Assembly: GCA_011316235.1 (NCBI GenBank)
Contig: QQBE01000015.1
Span: 620,001-684,000 of the forward strand
Source: Mycothermus thermophilus
Taxonomy: Eukaryota > Ascomycota > Sordariomycetes > Sordariales > Chaetomiaceae
Reading direction: 5' to 3'
DNA length: 64,000 nt
Shown here piece by piece: positions 21,905-33,830 of the stretch; position 1 is the stretch's first letter, and every line of letters begins with the position of its first letter. The notes beneath the pieces were generated by a model, which was not told where the DNA came from, searched no databases, and worked only from the letters and a program-made list of their open reading frames with translations. The translations under genes were made by a program, and so were the position numbers.

Positions 21905-23137
21905 TCAGTGTACCTCGCCAGACCACTCCACCAAATCCGACTCCTGATAACGGCAGAAGCACGGGTTGAGGTAGTCGGAAGCACACCACGAGGGGATCTT
22001 GACCAGAGGCTCGGACAAGTCCCTCTCACAGTCGTCTTTGATGGCATCCCAGACGTGTATCTCGCCGTTTGGAGCCATGTGAACGAGCTCTGCGCGCCGT
22101 GGGCTGGGCATCTTCTTCACGAGCTTTTGCATTGCCTTGCGAATGACATCCAGGTCCAGCTTCCGGGAGCGGGGCCAGGTGTAGCATTGGCGTGTGACGT
22201 TGAGCTTGGGGTTGTACTCTGACGCACGGCTGAGGAACACGTTGATGGTGAGGTGGGACACGGTGACAGGCAGGGGCTTGCCATTGCTGTCCTCAGGTGG
22301 AGAGAAAGCGACGACGCATAGACAGCGCGTGCGGAGACGCAGGGTTTGGAAGCGCGAGAGAAGGGACCGGATGTGGGAGCAGAAGTGGAGGGGATTGTCC
22401 CTGTCATGCCAGTCGCGGATGTTGGAGCCGTGAAGATCCAAGTCCAATGATTTGATGTGAGCCATGAGATTGAAAGGCGGGAGGGTGTAGAGGAGCAGGT
22501 AGTCGGGCTGCACGGGGTCGGCATGCCAGCTGCGGTTGGACCAGTTGGCCGTGAACCGGACGGCTGTGAGGTCGGGGAGGTCGTCGACGATCAATTTGTG
22601 GACAGCTACGCCGATGCTCTGCTCCGTCTTCCACCAGTTCCGGTCAGTCGTGCTGTAGACAGGGAGCTTGTTGCGTTGGCTCGGAGGCAGGGAATTGCTG
22701 GCATTGTTGGGGTCCCTGCCACTGGTCTCTCCTCCCAGGTCGTTCGCCGAGGTCTCCCTCTCCCCGTTGATGACAATATTGAGGCAACGGAGGAACCGGC
22801 GCAGGTTGGCAAGGGCCTTGTCAAGGACAGGCCCCTCAAGACGCACGAAATGGGTGCAAACGCGCGGAGTGAACACAATGCGGCTGTAGAGGATAGACAC
22901 AGCCAGGCTATACCACCGCTTGGAGACGGTCAGACGGCGTATGTCTTCTTGGAAGAAGGATCCTGGCAGTTGCTGGAGGATCATGAGGAGAACCTCAGAG
23001 GGGAGGGGAGGAAGAATGCTGGAGGCCGGCACGACATAAGGCGGAGTCTGGTAGGCTCGAGGACTCCATGGTGTCTTAATGGGACCTTGGAAACACGAAA
23101 AGATGGGTTGAAGGAATTGGGAGAATTCAAGGGTCAA
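21905..23137 (-). CDS. F-box domain protein, start unresolved
   Basis: The frame encodes up to 410 residues, with an F-box near the N-terminus: LPPLPSEVLLMILQQLP, then RRLTVSKRWYSLAVSILYSRI. F-box proteins bind Skp1 and recruit substrates to SCF ubiquitin ligases. The rest (about 100-400) has Leu/His-rich segments such as MAHIKSLDLDLHG, possibly degenerate leucine-rich repeats, and no other motif. The open frame begins after a stop at 23188-23186 and contains no ATG before residue 52 (22984), which would remove half of the F-box. A first exon further upstream (a CACAG acceptor near 23147 with a CTGAC branch is plausible) or loss of the start are both possible. It lies beside decayed fragments, so partial decay is conceivable, but the body is intact. 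Confidence 0.7.
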   Translation of the reverse strand: MTLEFSQFLQPIFSCFQGPIKTPWSPRAYQTPPYVVPASSILPPLPSEVLLMILQQLPGSFFQEDIRRLTVSKRWYSLAVSILYSRIVFTPRVCTHFVRLEGPVLDKALANLRRFLRCLNIVINGERETSANDLGGETSGRDPNNASNSLPPSQRNKLPVYSTTDRNWWKTEQSIGVAVHKLIVDDLPDLTAVRFTANWSNRSWHADPVQPDYLLLYTLPPFNLMAHIKSLDLDLHGSNIRDWHDRDNPLHFCSHIRSLLSRFQTLRLRTRCLCVVAFSPPEDSNGKPLPVTVSHLTINVFLSRASEYNPKLNVTRQCYTWPRSRKLDLDVIRKAMQKLVKKMPSPRRAELVHMAPNGEIHVWDAIKDDCERDLSEPLVKIPSWCASDYLNPCFCRYQESDLVEWSGEVH

Positions 23138-23188
23138 AGGAGGCTGTGTTTGGACGAGGCGATGCCCATTGAGGTTCTTTCGACGTCA

Positions 23189-23757
23189 GCATCTGGGAAC
23201 TATGCACATTCAACTTTTCCAAGGAATATATGAAGTAGGGGACATCGGCTCTCCTCGCGATTTGAATCCAGGCCGAGCCAAGAACTTCACAATATTCGAT
23301 CTAGAAGTCTCGATTAAGTCCTCGAGCAAGGCGTTCAGGGACCCGGCGATGCAAAACCGAACACCATGCGGGATGCGCCATGCATGCACTTCCACTCAGC
23401 TAGGTCTGGGCATGACCAATAGCTGGCACAGCAGAGATATCCAGCTGTGGTAGAGAGGAGAGAGACCATCCTCAGCCGCATCACGCGGCAGCCTCAGCAA
23501 CATCCAGCTGCCCCAGCGTCAGGCACTCTGGCGAAGTTGGAAGCATTTAAGAGGTCAAACCTGGAACTTTGAAGGGCCAAGGCTTCGTTCAATCCAGGCC
23601 GGCCAGAACCCGAACCCAAACCCAAACCCTGAATTAATCAACCCCACCACCGGGCTGGTGGGGATGGATTCCATCCCTGCAACTCCAACCAAGCAGTTGG
23701 GTCCAGTTGCTCATCCTCATGAGTCCACTTGCTTCTCAACCATGATTGACATGCATC
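23189..23757. other. Divergent region between F-box gene and YggS-type gene
   Basis: About 570 bp. It probably holds the promoter or an unrecognised first exon of the F-box gene on the minus strand (a 61-codon frame at 23395-23210) and the promoter of the gene at 23758. No other gene seen. Confidence 0.4.
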
Positions 23758-24717
23758 ATGAGTGAAGAAGACATGTCCAAGGCTATCAACCCGGCACGGG
23801 CATCCGCGCTCTTTGCGCAATTGAAGAGCGTCAATGAAAGGATAGCCGCTGCCGCCAAGGGTCGGGAGGTGAGCATCGTGACCTTGCCGGCCTTCTTTTC
23901 CCCCCCCCCCCCCCCCTCTGAAGACGAATCAGTCATGAGCTACGGATAGTTCTAACTCACCGTTAGGTCCGCCTCGTGGCCGTCTCCAAGCTGCATCCTG
24001 CCAACGACATCTTGGCCCTGCACACGTCACCTGCCCGCCATTCCCACTTTGGAGAGAACTATGCACAGGAACTTCTCCAGAAAGCCGAGTTGCTGCCCAA
24101 CACGATCCAGTGGCACTACATTGGCACGTTGCAGTCAGGTACGCCGCGTGGATGCTCCAGTCGGAATCCAGTCGGAATCGGGGCCTGCTTCTAACCCACC
24201 CACCACAGGCCGCTGCAAGGCTCTCGCCCGGATCCCCAATCTCTGGTGCGTCTCGAGCGTTGACTCTCTCGCCAAAGCCCAGCTCCTCGACAAGGCCCGC
24301 GGTGAGAAGATCAAGGCCGACCCCACCATCTCGAAGCTCAATGTGCATGTGCAGGTCAACACTTCGGGCGAGGAGAACAAGTCCGGCTGCACACCGGGCG
24401 ACGAGGTAGTATCGTTGTGCCGTGCCATTGTCAAGGACTGCCCCAACCTTCACCTGTTGGGGCTCATGACCATCGGCGCCATTGCTCGGAGTGTGGCAAC
24501 GACGGCCGAGGGCGGGAATGAGGACTTCCATGTCCTTGTTGAGCAGAGGGACTTGGTAGCCAAGGACTTGGGGATCGATGCGAATGAGCTGGAGTTGAGC
24601 ATGGGCATGAGCGAGGACTTTGAGGGTGCCATTGCCATGGGTAGCAGCGAGGTCCGCATTGGAAGCACCATCTTTGGACAGAGACCTCCAAAGTCGGAGG
24701 CAAAGGTGGTTGTGTGA
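23758..24717 (+). CDS. YggS/PROSC family pyridoxal phosphate homeostasis protein
   Basis: PLP-binding protein of the alanine racemase N-terminal fold (bacterial YggS, human PLPBP, yeast YBL036C). Three exons, 23758-23868, 23967-24138, 24209-24717, give 263 residues, the usual family length. The cofactor lysine is K45 in AVSKLHP. Other family blocks are FGENYAQEL, WHYIGTLQS (split by the second intron), VHVQVNTSGEENKSG, LMTIGAI, and the C-terminal LSMGMSEDFEGAIAMGSSEVRIGSTIFG, which contains the phosphate-binding SxxVRIGxxIFG. These proteins have no clear enzymatic activity and buffer free PLP in cytosol or mitochondria. The N-terminus is short and not an obvious presequence. Intron 1 contains a run of 17 C. 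Confidence 0.95.
23900..23916 (+). repeat. Poly-C run (17 C) in an intron
   Basis: An uninterrupted 17-base C tract within the first intron of the YggS-type gene, preceded by TTTT. It may serve as a polypyrimidine tract, but such runs are also prone to sequencing length errors. Confidence 0.9.
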
Positions 24718-25619
24718 CCTCGAGAGCAGAGAGAATCTATCTTGTGGCAGGATTGTCAGCTTGAAAAATACAAAAATGAACTAAAATGCAAACAGACAGT
24801 TCGCAGACAAGCCGTCTGGACTCGACTGGTTTCACATGCGCAAATTGTGTCAGAAAATCGGAGAAGAAAAATTCTACAAGGTCAAGAATTACTTGGTAGT
24901 TCAAGTCCGGTCCGCCAGATATAACTTTACACGTTTCCCAGCAGGTTTGCACCACTTCCTGCCGGCACTTGTCCCTTGCACGTCAAAAGCTGGCCGTTCG
25001 GTAGAGAGGATGACAAACGGGAGCTCCCGAACTCCGTGCTCCCTTGCTCCGTGATCGCCGGTCGAATGAGGGGCAGCTAAAGACTGCGGCCCACGCCCCG
25101 CGCCCCACACCCAATGGACCCCTGTCACGGCGCCTACCGTTGCTCTGGGAACGGGCCAAATCAACAACAGAAGTGGGCTGCGACACAGGCAATTGGCCCA
25201 GACGGCGCCAGCGCAGAACCCAACCAAAAGCCTTCACCGTTCAAATGCCCGGTGCTCGCCCGGGGCTCTGGCTTTTGTTGTTTTCCCCTCATCATCAGTC
25301 TTAACACGGCTTGATTATACCCTGCGGCGCATTTTCCGGCGTTGCCTTGAGGACGCAACCTCGAGCTTATTCCTGTTTGTTGTTTTGCGCCGGCTGCAGT
25401 CTTTTGTTGTTTCTGGCTTGAGAGTCTGGAACTCGGAAGACAAAGCACGACAATTTGCATTGCCTTTGTTTGACGACGACGACGTACGAATATTGACGAC
25501 GACCACGATACCCACAACAATCTACGAAGCATCGCATTCCAGCGAGCATCTCATTCCTCCCTCTCTCCCTACCCCACCCAACCATCCGTGACCTAAGAAC
25601 ATCACACAAAATCAACACA
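24718..25619. other. Intergenic region before the large coiled-coil gene
   Basis: About 900 bp holding a 3' UTR and the promoter and leader of the gene at 25620. The last 100 bases are C- and A-rich, typical of a leader. No gene recognised. Confidence 0.5.
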
Positions 25620-28600
25620 ATGCCTCCTGTTGAGAGGGACGCTCCACGTGAGCTGCCACCTTTGAAACACCAACATTCCGCGTCGACCGATCATGGCCGC
25701 GCTTTGGTCCCAATGTAAGCATTTTGACCCTGTTCCTCGAGCGTTAGACTCGCCTCGCATACAACCATGTTGTTGCGTCCATGTCACTTCTTTGGCGATC
25801 GCTAATTCGAAATAGGTGGGACAGCTCTGATCCCGAGCGTGCTCCTCCTCCGCTTCCTATGGCTCCTCACTCCCCGAATCTCTCACGGGCGGGCACCTCG
25901 CCCCTCATTCAGAGCGCCCATGCCGCTATTGCCGAGAAGGCGCGTGAGAATTCGGCGTCTCTGGTGCCCCATCTGACGAAGCCAAAGCGGGCCGATGGCT
26001 CGCCTGAGAGGAATACGCCTTCTCCCAGCAACCTGAGGCCGACATCACACCGTCGCATGCAGTCTCTTCAGCCTGGCACGGTCAAGGACTTGAGCCTGAT
26101 GCTCGAGGCCAAGGCCGGGGGCGAATCTCACCAGAACGTCCCGCGGTCCCCCGAGAAGACCGATCGGCCAGTGACGCCACAGCGGAGGGAGACGAGGGAT
26201 CCTTTCTTGGAGTCCAAGGATGACAGGCAGGAACGGCCATCCGGCGGCACTCCAACACCAGGTCCTAGTCTGACCCCTATCATCCGTCCGATTGCGCGGC
26301 GTTCTCATCAGAATATCCTCGGCGAGAATGCGCCACCTCCGTCGGCAACCATGCTCGCCCTGCAGAACATGAGCACACAGAGCTCCAGCAACACGAGCTC
26401 CAATAACACCAGCGCCAGCAACCCTGCTCCCGCACCCCCGCCAGCCCCGAAGGAGCCCAGCGTACCGCTCGCTAACATCACTAATGGCTCCTCGGCTCTC
26501 TTGAAGTCTCCCAACTCTCTCGAGGCTCTGTCCAACCAGATCTTGACTCTGACGGACATCGCCACCACACTCCAGAAGGAGATGGCGGCGCTCAGCCGGC
26601 GGAGCAGGGATAATGCGACGGATCTTTTGAGCCTCAAAGAGGCTACCAACGCCCGCGATGAGGATATTCGCAAGAGCCTGCGCGAGCTCATCTCGGACGT
26701 CAAAGGCCGCAGCGCTACAAGGGACCCTTACGGAGGGCCTCTTCTGATTGAAGGCCGCAACCACCACCCATCTTCCCCGACCCAGTCGACCAAGTCAGCT
26801 TCGCGGCCTTTCTCGCTGCCACGCATCCCCTCCCCGAACAGCTTCTTCGATCGCGAATCGTTGCTTAGCACTCCATCACTCGTCTCAGACACGGCGCCGC
26901 CGGCGTCCAACTCTCCCGCCACTATGGCTCTTCTGGAGAAGATCATCCGCGAGATGGGCACCAAGGAAGGCCAGGAGAATCTGCTCAACCGCCTCACTGA
27001 GCTCGCTGACAAGCTGTCTGGCATGGCCACCGCCGGCAAGCTCGAAGAGCTCCTCCAGGTCGTCAAGTCCGCCCAGCAACAAGCCCTGATCCCTGTTGCC
27101 GCTGGAGGTAGAGGCGGTGGCGGTGATGGAGGCACGAGAGACCGGGGTTGGAGTCTTGGGGATGACGACGATGACAACCGGTCTCGTCGCAGCGCTTTCG
27201 ACTACCTCAACGCCACAACCCCAGGTTCTCAGTCCTCGCGCTTGCCTCCCGGGCAGGACGGTCAGTCCCGGGCCGGTAGTGTCGCAGGTGATGCGCTCCA
27301 TGACGAGATTCTCAAGGCCATCAAGAGCGTCAAGGACAGCGTCACTCAGGGCGGTGGTCTCACGGCAGAGACCAAGGCCCTTGTTCGCGAGCTGCGCGGA
27401 GAGGTACTCGGCATGGGTCGGGAAATTGGCCGTCGTCTTGACGAGGTGGCCGGGAAGAGTGCCAGCGACGGCGCACCTGAAGAGGCTACCAAGGCCGAGA
27501 TGATGAAGGTCATCGAGGAGGGTTTGGCTCAGATGAGCTCACAGATGACCAACATGCTCCGTGAGCACCGTCGCCCCTCGGCCAGTACCGGAGCAACGGG
27601 AGACTCGTCGATCGACTACACCGAGATTTACAACACGGTGCGCGCCGCCCTCAAGGACACGCAGGCCGGCAAGCCCCGGGGCCAGGAGCTCCGCCGCGAG
27701 GACGTCATGCAAGCCGTCAAGGATGCCTGGGAGAAGTACAAGCCCGAGATCGAGATTCAGCAAATCGGCCTCGAGCGTGATGAGGTCCTCGCCTGCTTGC
27801 AGGAGGGTCTCCGTGCTTACGCTCCGCGCAACGACCGTCCTCCCGGTGCCACTCGCGATGAGGTTCATCAAGTCGTCGCTGAGGCTCTGAAGCACTACGT
27901 CCCGCCAAAGGTCGAGATTCCGCCGCCGCTGTCGCGCGACGAGATCCTCGAGGCTGTCCGCGAGTGTCTTGAGGAGTTCGAATTCCCCGTCGCTCCGGGC
28001 ATGACTCCCGAGCTCACCCGTGACGACATGCTTCAGGCTGTTAAGGAAGGCCTGCAGCAGTTCGACCCCCCGCGCCCGGCCGCCGAACTCACCAAGGGTG
28101 ACGTGCTCGATGCTGTCAACGAGAGCTTGAAGGGCTTTGACTTCTCAGCTGTTTACTCTAACGCTCTCGTGCCCCAGAGCGTGACCAAGGGCGATGTCAC
28201 TGACGCTGTCAAGTCCGGCCTCAAGGCGCTCGACATCTCCGCTGATGTTATGGACGCTGTCAAGGAGGGTCTTGATGCTGCTGATGTGCCGAGCAATGTG
28301 GTCCGCGCCGTCATGCAGGGCATCCAGTCGTTCGACTTTGCTGGTGCCTGTGCCGCGGGCATCCCCCGCCCTGATCTCTCTCGGGTCGATGTGTCGGACG
28401 CTGTCAAGGAGGGCATCGAGTCACTGGACATCAACAACAAGATCACGGCGGCTGTCAAAGAGGCCCTGAAGGACGTCGACTTCTCCCCGGCTTACTCCAA
28501 GGCTCTTGTTCCGGCCGGCGAGGTGCCTCGCTCCGACCCGTCGACTGACGATGTCGCCGACGCCGTTAAGAAGGGTCTGAAATCTGCGGATCTGGCCAGC

Positions 28601-31600
28601 GACATTGCGGAAGCTGTCAAGAAGGCATTGTCGGAGTTTGACTTCTCGAGCTTGACGGCCAACTTGACGGGCAAGTCCGAGCTGTCCCGTCTGGATGTGA
28701 TTGATGGTGTCAAGGAGAGCCTCGATGCCCTTGATCTCTCGGACGATGTGGCCAAGGCCGTTAAGAGCACCCTTGAGACGTTCGATTGGGCCAGCCTGCC
28801 CCGGTCCGATTTGTCTCGCGGTGATGTTGTCGATGCTGTCAAGGAGGGCCTCGGCTCTCTTGACCTGTCGGCGGACAAGGTCGGCGAGGCCGTCAAGAAG
28901 GGACTTGAGGCCTTCGACTTCTCGGCAATCCAGTCCAAGGCGGTTGTTCCTCAGCAAGAGGGAAACAACGAGGAAATCATCCAGCGCTTGCTCGAGATCA
29001 AGGAACTTCTCCAGAACGAGATCAAGGCCGCCACCGTCGAGACCAAGGAGACACTCGCTGCCCGGGCTCTCGATACGGACAAGATTCTCGATGCCACGCG
29101 CGAAGGATTCGAGAAGTTGCGCACTGACATCGAGAGTTATGCGGAGAAGGCCAAGGCTGGGTCTGACTCAGAGCAGGTCTCGGATCAGCTCCTGCTCACC
29201 CTCGACAGCTTCCGCGAGGAGCTGGCCAACCTCATCACCAAGTCGTCCGACGACTCCAAGAAGATGCTCCGCGAGGAGATCGACTCTATGCGCGACGCCG
29301 TCAACTCGTCGCTTGTTCCCGTAGTTCCTCACGGTGGCAATAACGCCGGCCACAGGGAGGTCCTTGAGGCTCTTCACGAGGGCATTAATGCTCTCCGCAA
29401 GGACATTGGTGCTCGGCCGATTGCCGGCATGACGGAAATCCTGGATGCCCTGCAGGAGGGCTTCAACGATATCCAGGCCAGCGTCAAGAACCTCCGCGAC
29501 AAGCCTGCCGACTTGACCGCCAATGACGAGATCCTTGACGCGCTCAAGGAGGGCATCGACAGCGTGCGCGCTGACATTGCGGCGCTCCGTGAAGAAACCA
29601 AGACCACCGAGCGCGCTGCCGTGACTACCGCCAACGACGCCACCAGGGCTCTGCCCTCGACTGAGTCCAGTCTGAAGACCGATGATGTTAAGAACCTGGA
29701 GACGCTAATCACCCAGCTGAGTGCCAAGGTGGAAGTTCTCCAGTCGACTCCCAAGCCCGACGTCTCGCCTATCGCCAAGACCGATCTTTCGGAGATGGAG
29801 CAGATCCTCAAGGACGTCGCCGCATCTGTTGCCGATATGCCAACCAAGGAGCCCCTCGAGTCGCTTGAGGCTAGCATCCGCAAGATCCAGGAGACGGTGG
29901 AGGCGCTGGCTGCCAGGCCGCCGCGTGAGCTGACGGACCCTGCTTCCCGGGAGGATGTTGAGGCCATCGAAACCATCCTGCGTAACACCAAGGCGCGGCT
30001 CGACGACTTCATGGATGGCGAGCAGATGGTCCGCAAGGACCATATCGATAACATCGAGGCCATGATCCTTGAGGCCCGGGAGAGCGTCACCGGTCTTGCT
30101 TCCCGCTTCGACGGCATCTCGCGCAAGGAGCACATCGACGCCCTGGAGAAGCTCATCCAGGAGACCCGCGAGAGCCTGGGTGGTTTGGCGATCCAGGTCG
30201 AGTCACTCTCCGGCAAGGAGGACGTGCTCAAGGTTGAGGCGGTTGTCAACTCTGTGGTGGCTGCCTTTGACGAGATGAAGGAGCGCCACGAGAAGGCTCT
30301 CGAGGACCCGGAGAAGATCACCAAGAGCGACGTTGAGACCGTCGCAGCCGTCTGCATGGACACCAAGTCCCTGGTTGAGCAGATTCAGAAGGTTGACCTG
30401 CTGGCCCTGCCGTCCAAGGAGGATGTGGAGGGCCTCGAGAACCGCCTGAACGATATCAAGGACCGGCTTGATGCGTATGCCGATGCCAACGCCAAGGCTT
30501 TCGAGGACCGTCAGGCCGAGACGGTTGGTGTTGGCGTGTCCGTCACGGAGGTCAAGACTATTCTTGAGCAGCTGCAGACAGTCATGCGCTCCAAGCTCGA
30601 GGATGGTGCCCGCGGTATCGACTCAATCCACAACATCCTCGATACCCTCACCGCCAGCGTGCGCAAGAGCGAGAATCTCTCCGACGATGTCAAGGAAATG
30701 ATTGACACGATCAAGCTCGAGTTTGAGGACTCCAAGACGGCCATGGTCGGCGTCAAGCTCGAGCTCGACGAGAAGCTGCAGAGCACGATCGACACGGTGC
30801 TCGGCAAGCTCGACGAGCGCGTTGGCGAGCTGACGACCAAGCATGAGGAGTTGCAGCTTCTGCTCAACGACCGCGCCACCAAAAGCGAAGCTCGCGACAC
30901 CGAGATTGAGGTCGCCGTCAATGGCACCAAGACCATCGCCGAGGAGCTCAAGACGCTGGTTGACACTCTGGGCAGCGCTGTCACCGACTCGATGGAGAAG
31001 ATGGAGGTGGCGTCCAAGACGGTGTTTGAGCGCGTCGAAGACCTGGTGACCAAGGCCGACGAGAACCACACCGAGGCTAAGGCCGAGCATCAGCTCACGC
31101 GCGACCAGATCCAGGAGGCGATCGGCAAGGTCGATGGCATTCAGGGCCAGGTTTCCGAGTATCAGCCCAAGATCCTCGAAACCGTCCAGGAGCTCATGGT
31201 CTCGCTGGCTGATCAGTATGAGACTCTCAAGGCGTCGACCGCGGCCATCCAGGCGCGCGTCGAGAACCCCATCCTGCCAGAGAAGTACGACGACAGCGCT
31301 GTCATTGAGCGCCTTGATGCGCTGGTCGGCCACACGGAGATCGCAGACCAGGCGTTCGAGCAACTGGGCACTCTCAACGAGATCCACGAGAAGGTCAAGT
31401 CTGTGGCGGCCGAGCTGTCGGCCTTCCTTGCTGCCCAGACTCAGCGCATTGCTGATGAGCACGAGGAACGCGAGAAACAGCTTCAGGAGATGACCATTTC
31501 CCTGGAACGCCGCCGCGAGGAGAAGGAGCAAGTCGAGCAGCTCATTGCCACCCTTCGCGAGGAGGAACTTCGTCTGCGCGAGGCGATCACGGAGACTTTG

Positions 31601-33397
31601 CCCAAGGAACAGGCCATGATCACCGAGCAGTTCCTCTCCAACTTGATGGCCGAGGAGACGCGGCTCAAGGAGTCCAATGCCAAGCTGCTTGAGGAGCAGG
31701 CTCAGCTCAAGGAGACGTTCCTGGCTACCCTTAAGGAGGAACAGGCCCGCCTTCTCGAGACCAATGTCACGTTGAAGGAGGAGCAGGACCAGCTCAAGGA
31801 GCAGTTCCTCGCCAGCCTCAAGGAGGAGCAGGCGCGCATGTTGGAGGCCACGGTTGCTCTCAAGGAGGAACAAGACAAGCTCAAGGAGACGTTCCTGACC
31901 AACCTCCGCGAGGAGGAGGCTCGGCTCAAGGAGATGAACGATGCCCTGCGCGCCGAGCAGCAGCTTCTCAAGGATACCTTCCTCTCCAGCTTGCGCGAGG
32001 AGGAGGAGCTCCTCAAGGAGGTCAACGCCTCTCTCCGCAAGGAACAGCAGGAGCTCCGCGAGACCTTCGCTGCCAGCCTCAAGGAGGAACAGGAGCGCCT
32101 GCGCGCCGCCAACGACGCCCTCCGCCAGGAGCAGGAGAAGATCAAGGAGTCACTCAAGGAAGACCAGGAGCGCTTCAAGGTCGAGCTGCTCGCCAACCTC
32201 ATGGAGGAAGAAGCTCGCCTCAAGGAGTCCAACGCCGCCCTGCGTGCCGAGCAGGAGCAGATGCGGGCCGATTTCCTTGCCGCGCTCAAGGACGAGGAGG
32301 CCCGTCTGCGCGACTCCCTCAACGCCCTCCACGCCGAGCAGGACAGCCTTCAGCGCCAGAAGAACCGCCTCACCGCCGACCTGTCGGCCCTCGACACCGC
32401 TCTGCGCATCCGCCGCGAGGAGCTCGACGACATGGAGGCCCGCGCCGAAGGCCTCGAGCGCCGCATCCTCGAGGGCGTCATGGACCACTCGCGCGTGCTG
32501 CTCATGGCGAAGACGAACCGTGCTACTGCCTCGTCTGCGATGAACCGCAAGCGTGTGTCGTCGGCGCAAAAGGCCTCTTCCGCTGCTGCGACCCCGGAGT
32601 CGTCGGAGAAGTCCCGCAGCGCCATCGCCATGGCCATGAACGCGCGCAGCAAAGGCGGTTCCTCCTCCCCGTCGGCTTCCTCGACCTCGCGTCGCATCTT
32701 CTCCCTCACCCAGATCACCAACAACGTGCCCGTCGGCGGCATGAAGCGCAGCCAAAGCGTTAGGACGCCGGGCGGCGCCGGGCTCAGCGGCTCTCGCAGC
32801 GCACGCAAGACTAGCTGGGGCGCGTCGGGCGGGAGCAAGGGGTACGGTGACCTCGGCGGCAGCGCTGCTGACGTCGCGGAGGACAAGGAGAACCTGAACG
32901 TGGACGTGGATCTGGAGTTCCACGAGGGTGAGGAGGGTGAGTACGTCACCTCTTCCTCCTCCCAGAAGGTGGACATCACCGTCACAGACGCCGATCGGGA
33001 GAACGAGACAGCGCGGGGGCTCACCCCGCCGGCGGAGGAGCGCAGCGGAGACGAGCTGGATGACGACGACAAGTTCAGCGACCTCGGAGATCACCGCGAG
33101 GACGACGCACGCAGTCTCCGCCGGTCGAGCCACGGTACGACGGTGATTACTCCCTCGGAGGAGCAACAGAACGGGGACGACGACGACGACGAGGAGGAGG
33201 AGGAGGAGGAGGAGGAAGATGATAGCTGGACGGATCAGGAGCAGGACCGGGCCGGCGGAGATGATGTCGACGATGCGGCGAGCGATTGGACCGAGGAGGT
33301 CAATCTCCGGGAGGAGAAGAATGAGCGGGAGAACGAGGTGAGGGGGGAGAGCACCACCACTACTGCTGGTGCTGTGCCTGTTGCGGCGGCAAGCTGA
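25620..33397 (+). CDS. Very large repeat-rich coiled-coil protein, 2558 aa
   Basis: Two exons: 25620-25714 and 25816-33397; the 101-bp intron splits the Met codon before WDSSDPE. The N-terminal 600 residues are Ser/Pro-rich and disordered with short helices. Residues about 655-1080 hold roughly ten tandem amphipathic units with the consensus S/T-R-x-D-V-x-D-A-V-K-E-G-L-x-x-L/F-D-x-S. A long Glu/Lys-rich coiled coil follows (about 1080-1950), then about nine near-29-residue repeats of the type EEQARL-x5-LKEEQDQLKE-x-FLASLK (about 1950-2215). The tail is basic and Ser-rich, then acidic with a run of Asp and Glu near 33180-33235. No ATPase head, kinase or membrane span is visible. Relatives in other fungi have been called chromosome segregation ATPase-like because of their coiled coils, which I regard as unsupported. 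It may be a structural scaffold. Confidence 0.85.
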
Positions 33398-33830
33398 ACG
33401 GGTAAGGGGTAATGGCGGTGTTGAGTTACTATCACGGATGATGGATGATTATTATTACGCTGGATAGTGGAGGGATGGAGGGCTTTCCTTTGTTTTATTT
33501 CCTTTGTCGTATGTATGAATCATGATGAGTGTTGTTTTCGAGTAGCAGTTATGGTGGTTTCCTTGCTTGGATTGGACATGGATGGGTATGGGGTGGATGG
33601 TTGTCAGTTGGGATGGCACAGTCGATGTTGTTCTGGGTGGATGAAGGATAGTTTTTTTGTACGGATATTAGCTCGCTTCGATAATGAACATGATCAGTCA
33701 CCTGTACCCTTCTTTTTTTCTTCTCCCCAGTGAACCCATTTCCTACATTGAGTCGTGAATGTGACACATTGAACAACGTACACTAAACTACAAGATACAT
33801 ATGGCATCATGCTACTCCGTCAGAGGTTAC
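33398..33830. other. Convergent intergenic region
   Basis: About 430 bp between the 3' ends of the coiled-coil gene and the mitochondrial SerRS gene; AT-richer, presumably both 3' UTRs. No gene seen. Confidence 0.6.

Noticed and set aside
23250..23300. tRNA-like B box (GATTCAAATC on the minus strand)
   Set aside because: The flanking bases do not pair as a T-arm stem, and no A box or acceptor stem lies at the right distance.
29374..31873. Long minus-strand frames (330 and 416 codons) opposite the coiled-coil gene
   Set aside because: Leu/Asp- or Ser/Arg-rich antisense shadows of a Glu/Lys-rich gene with GC-rich third positions.
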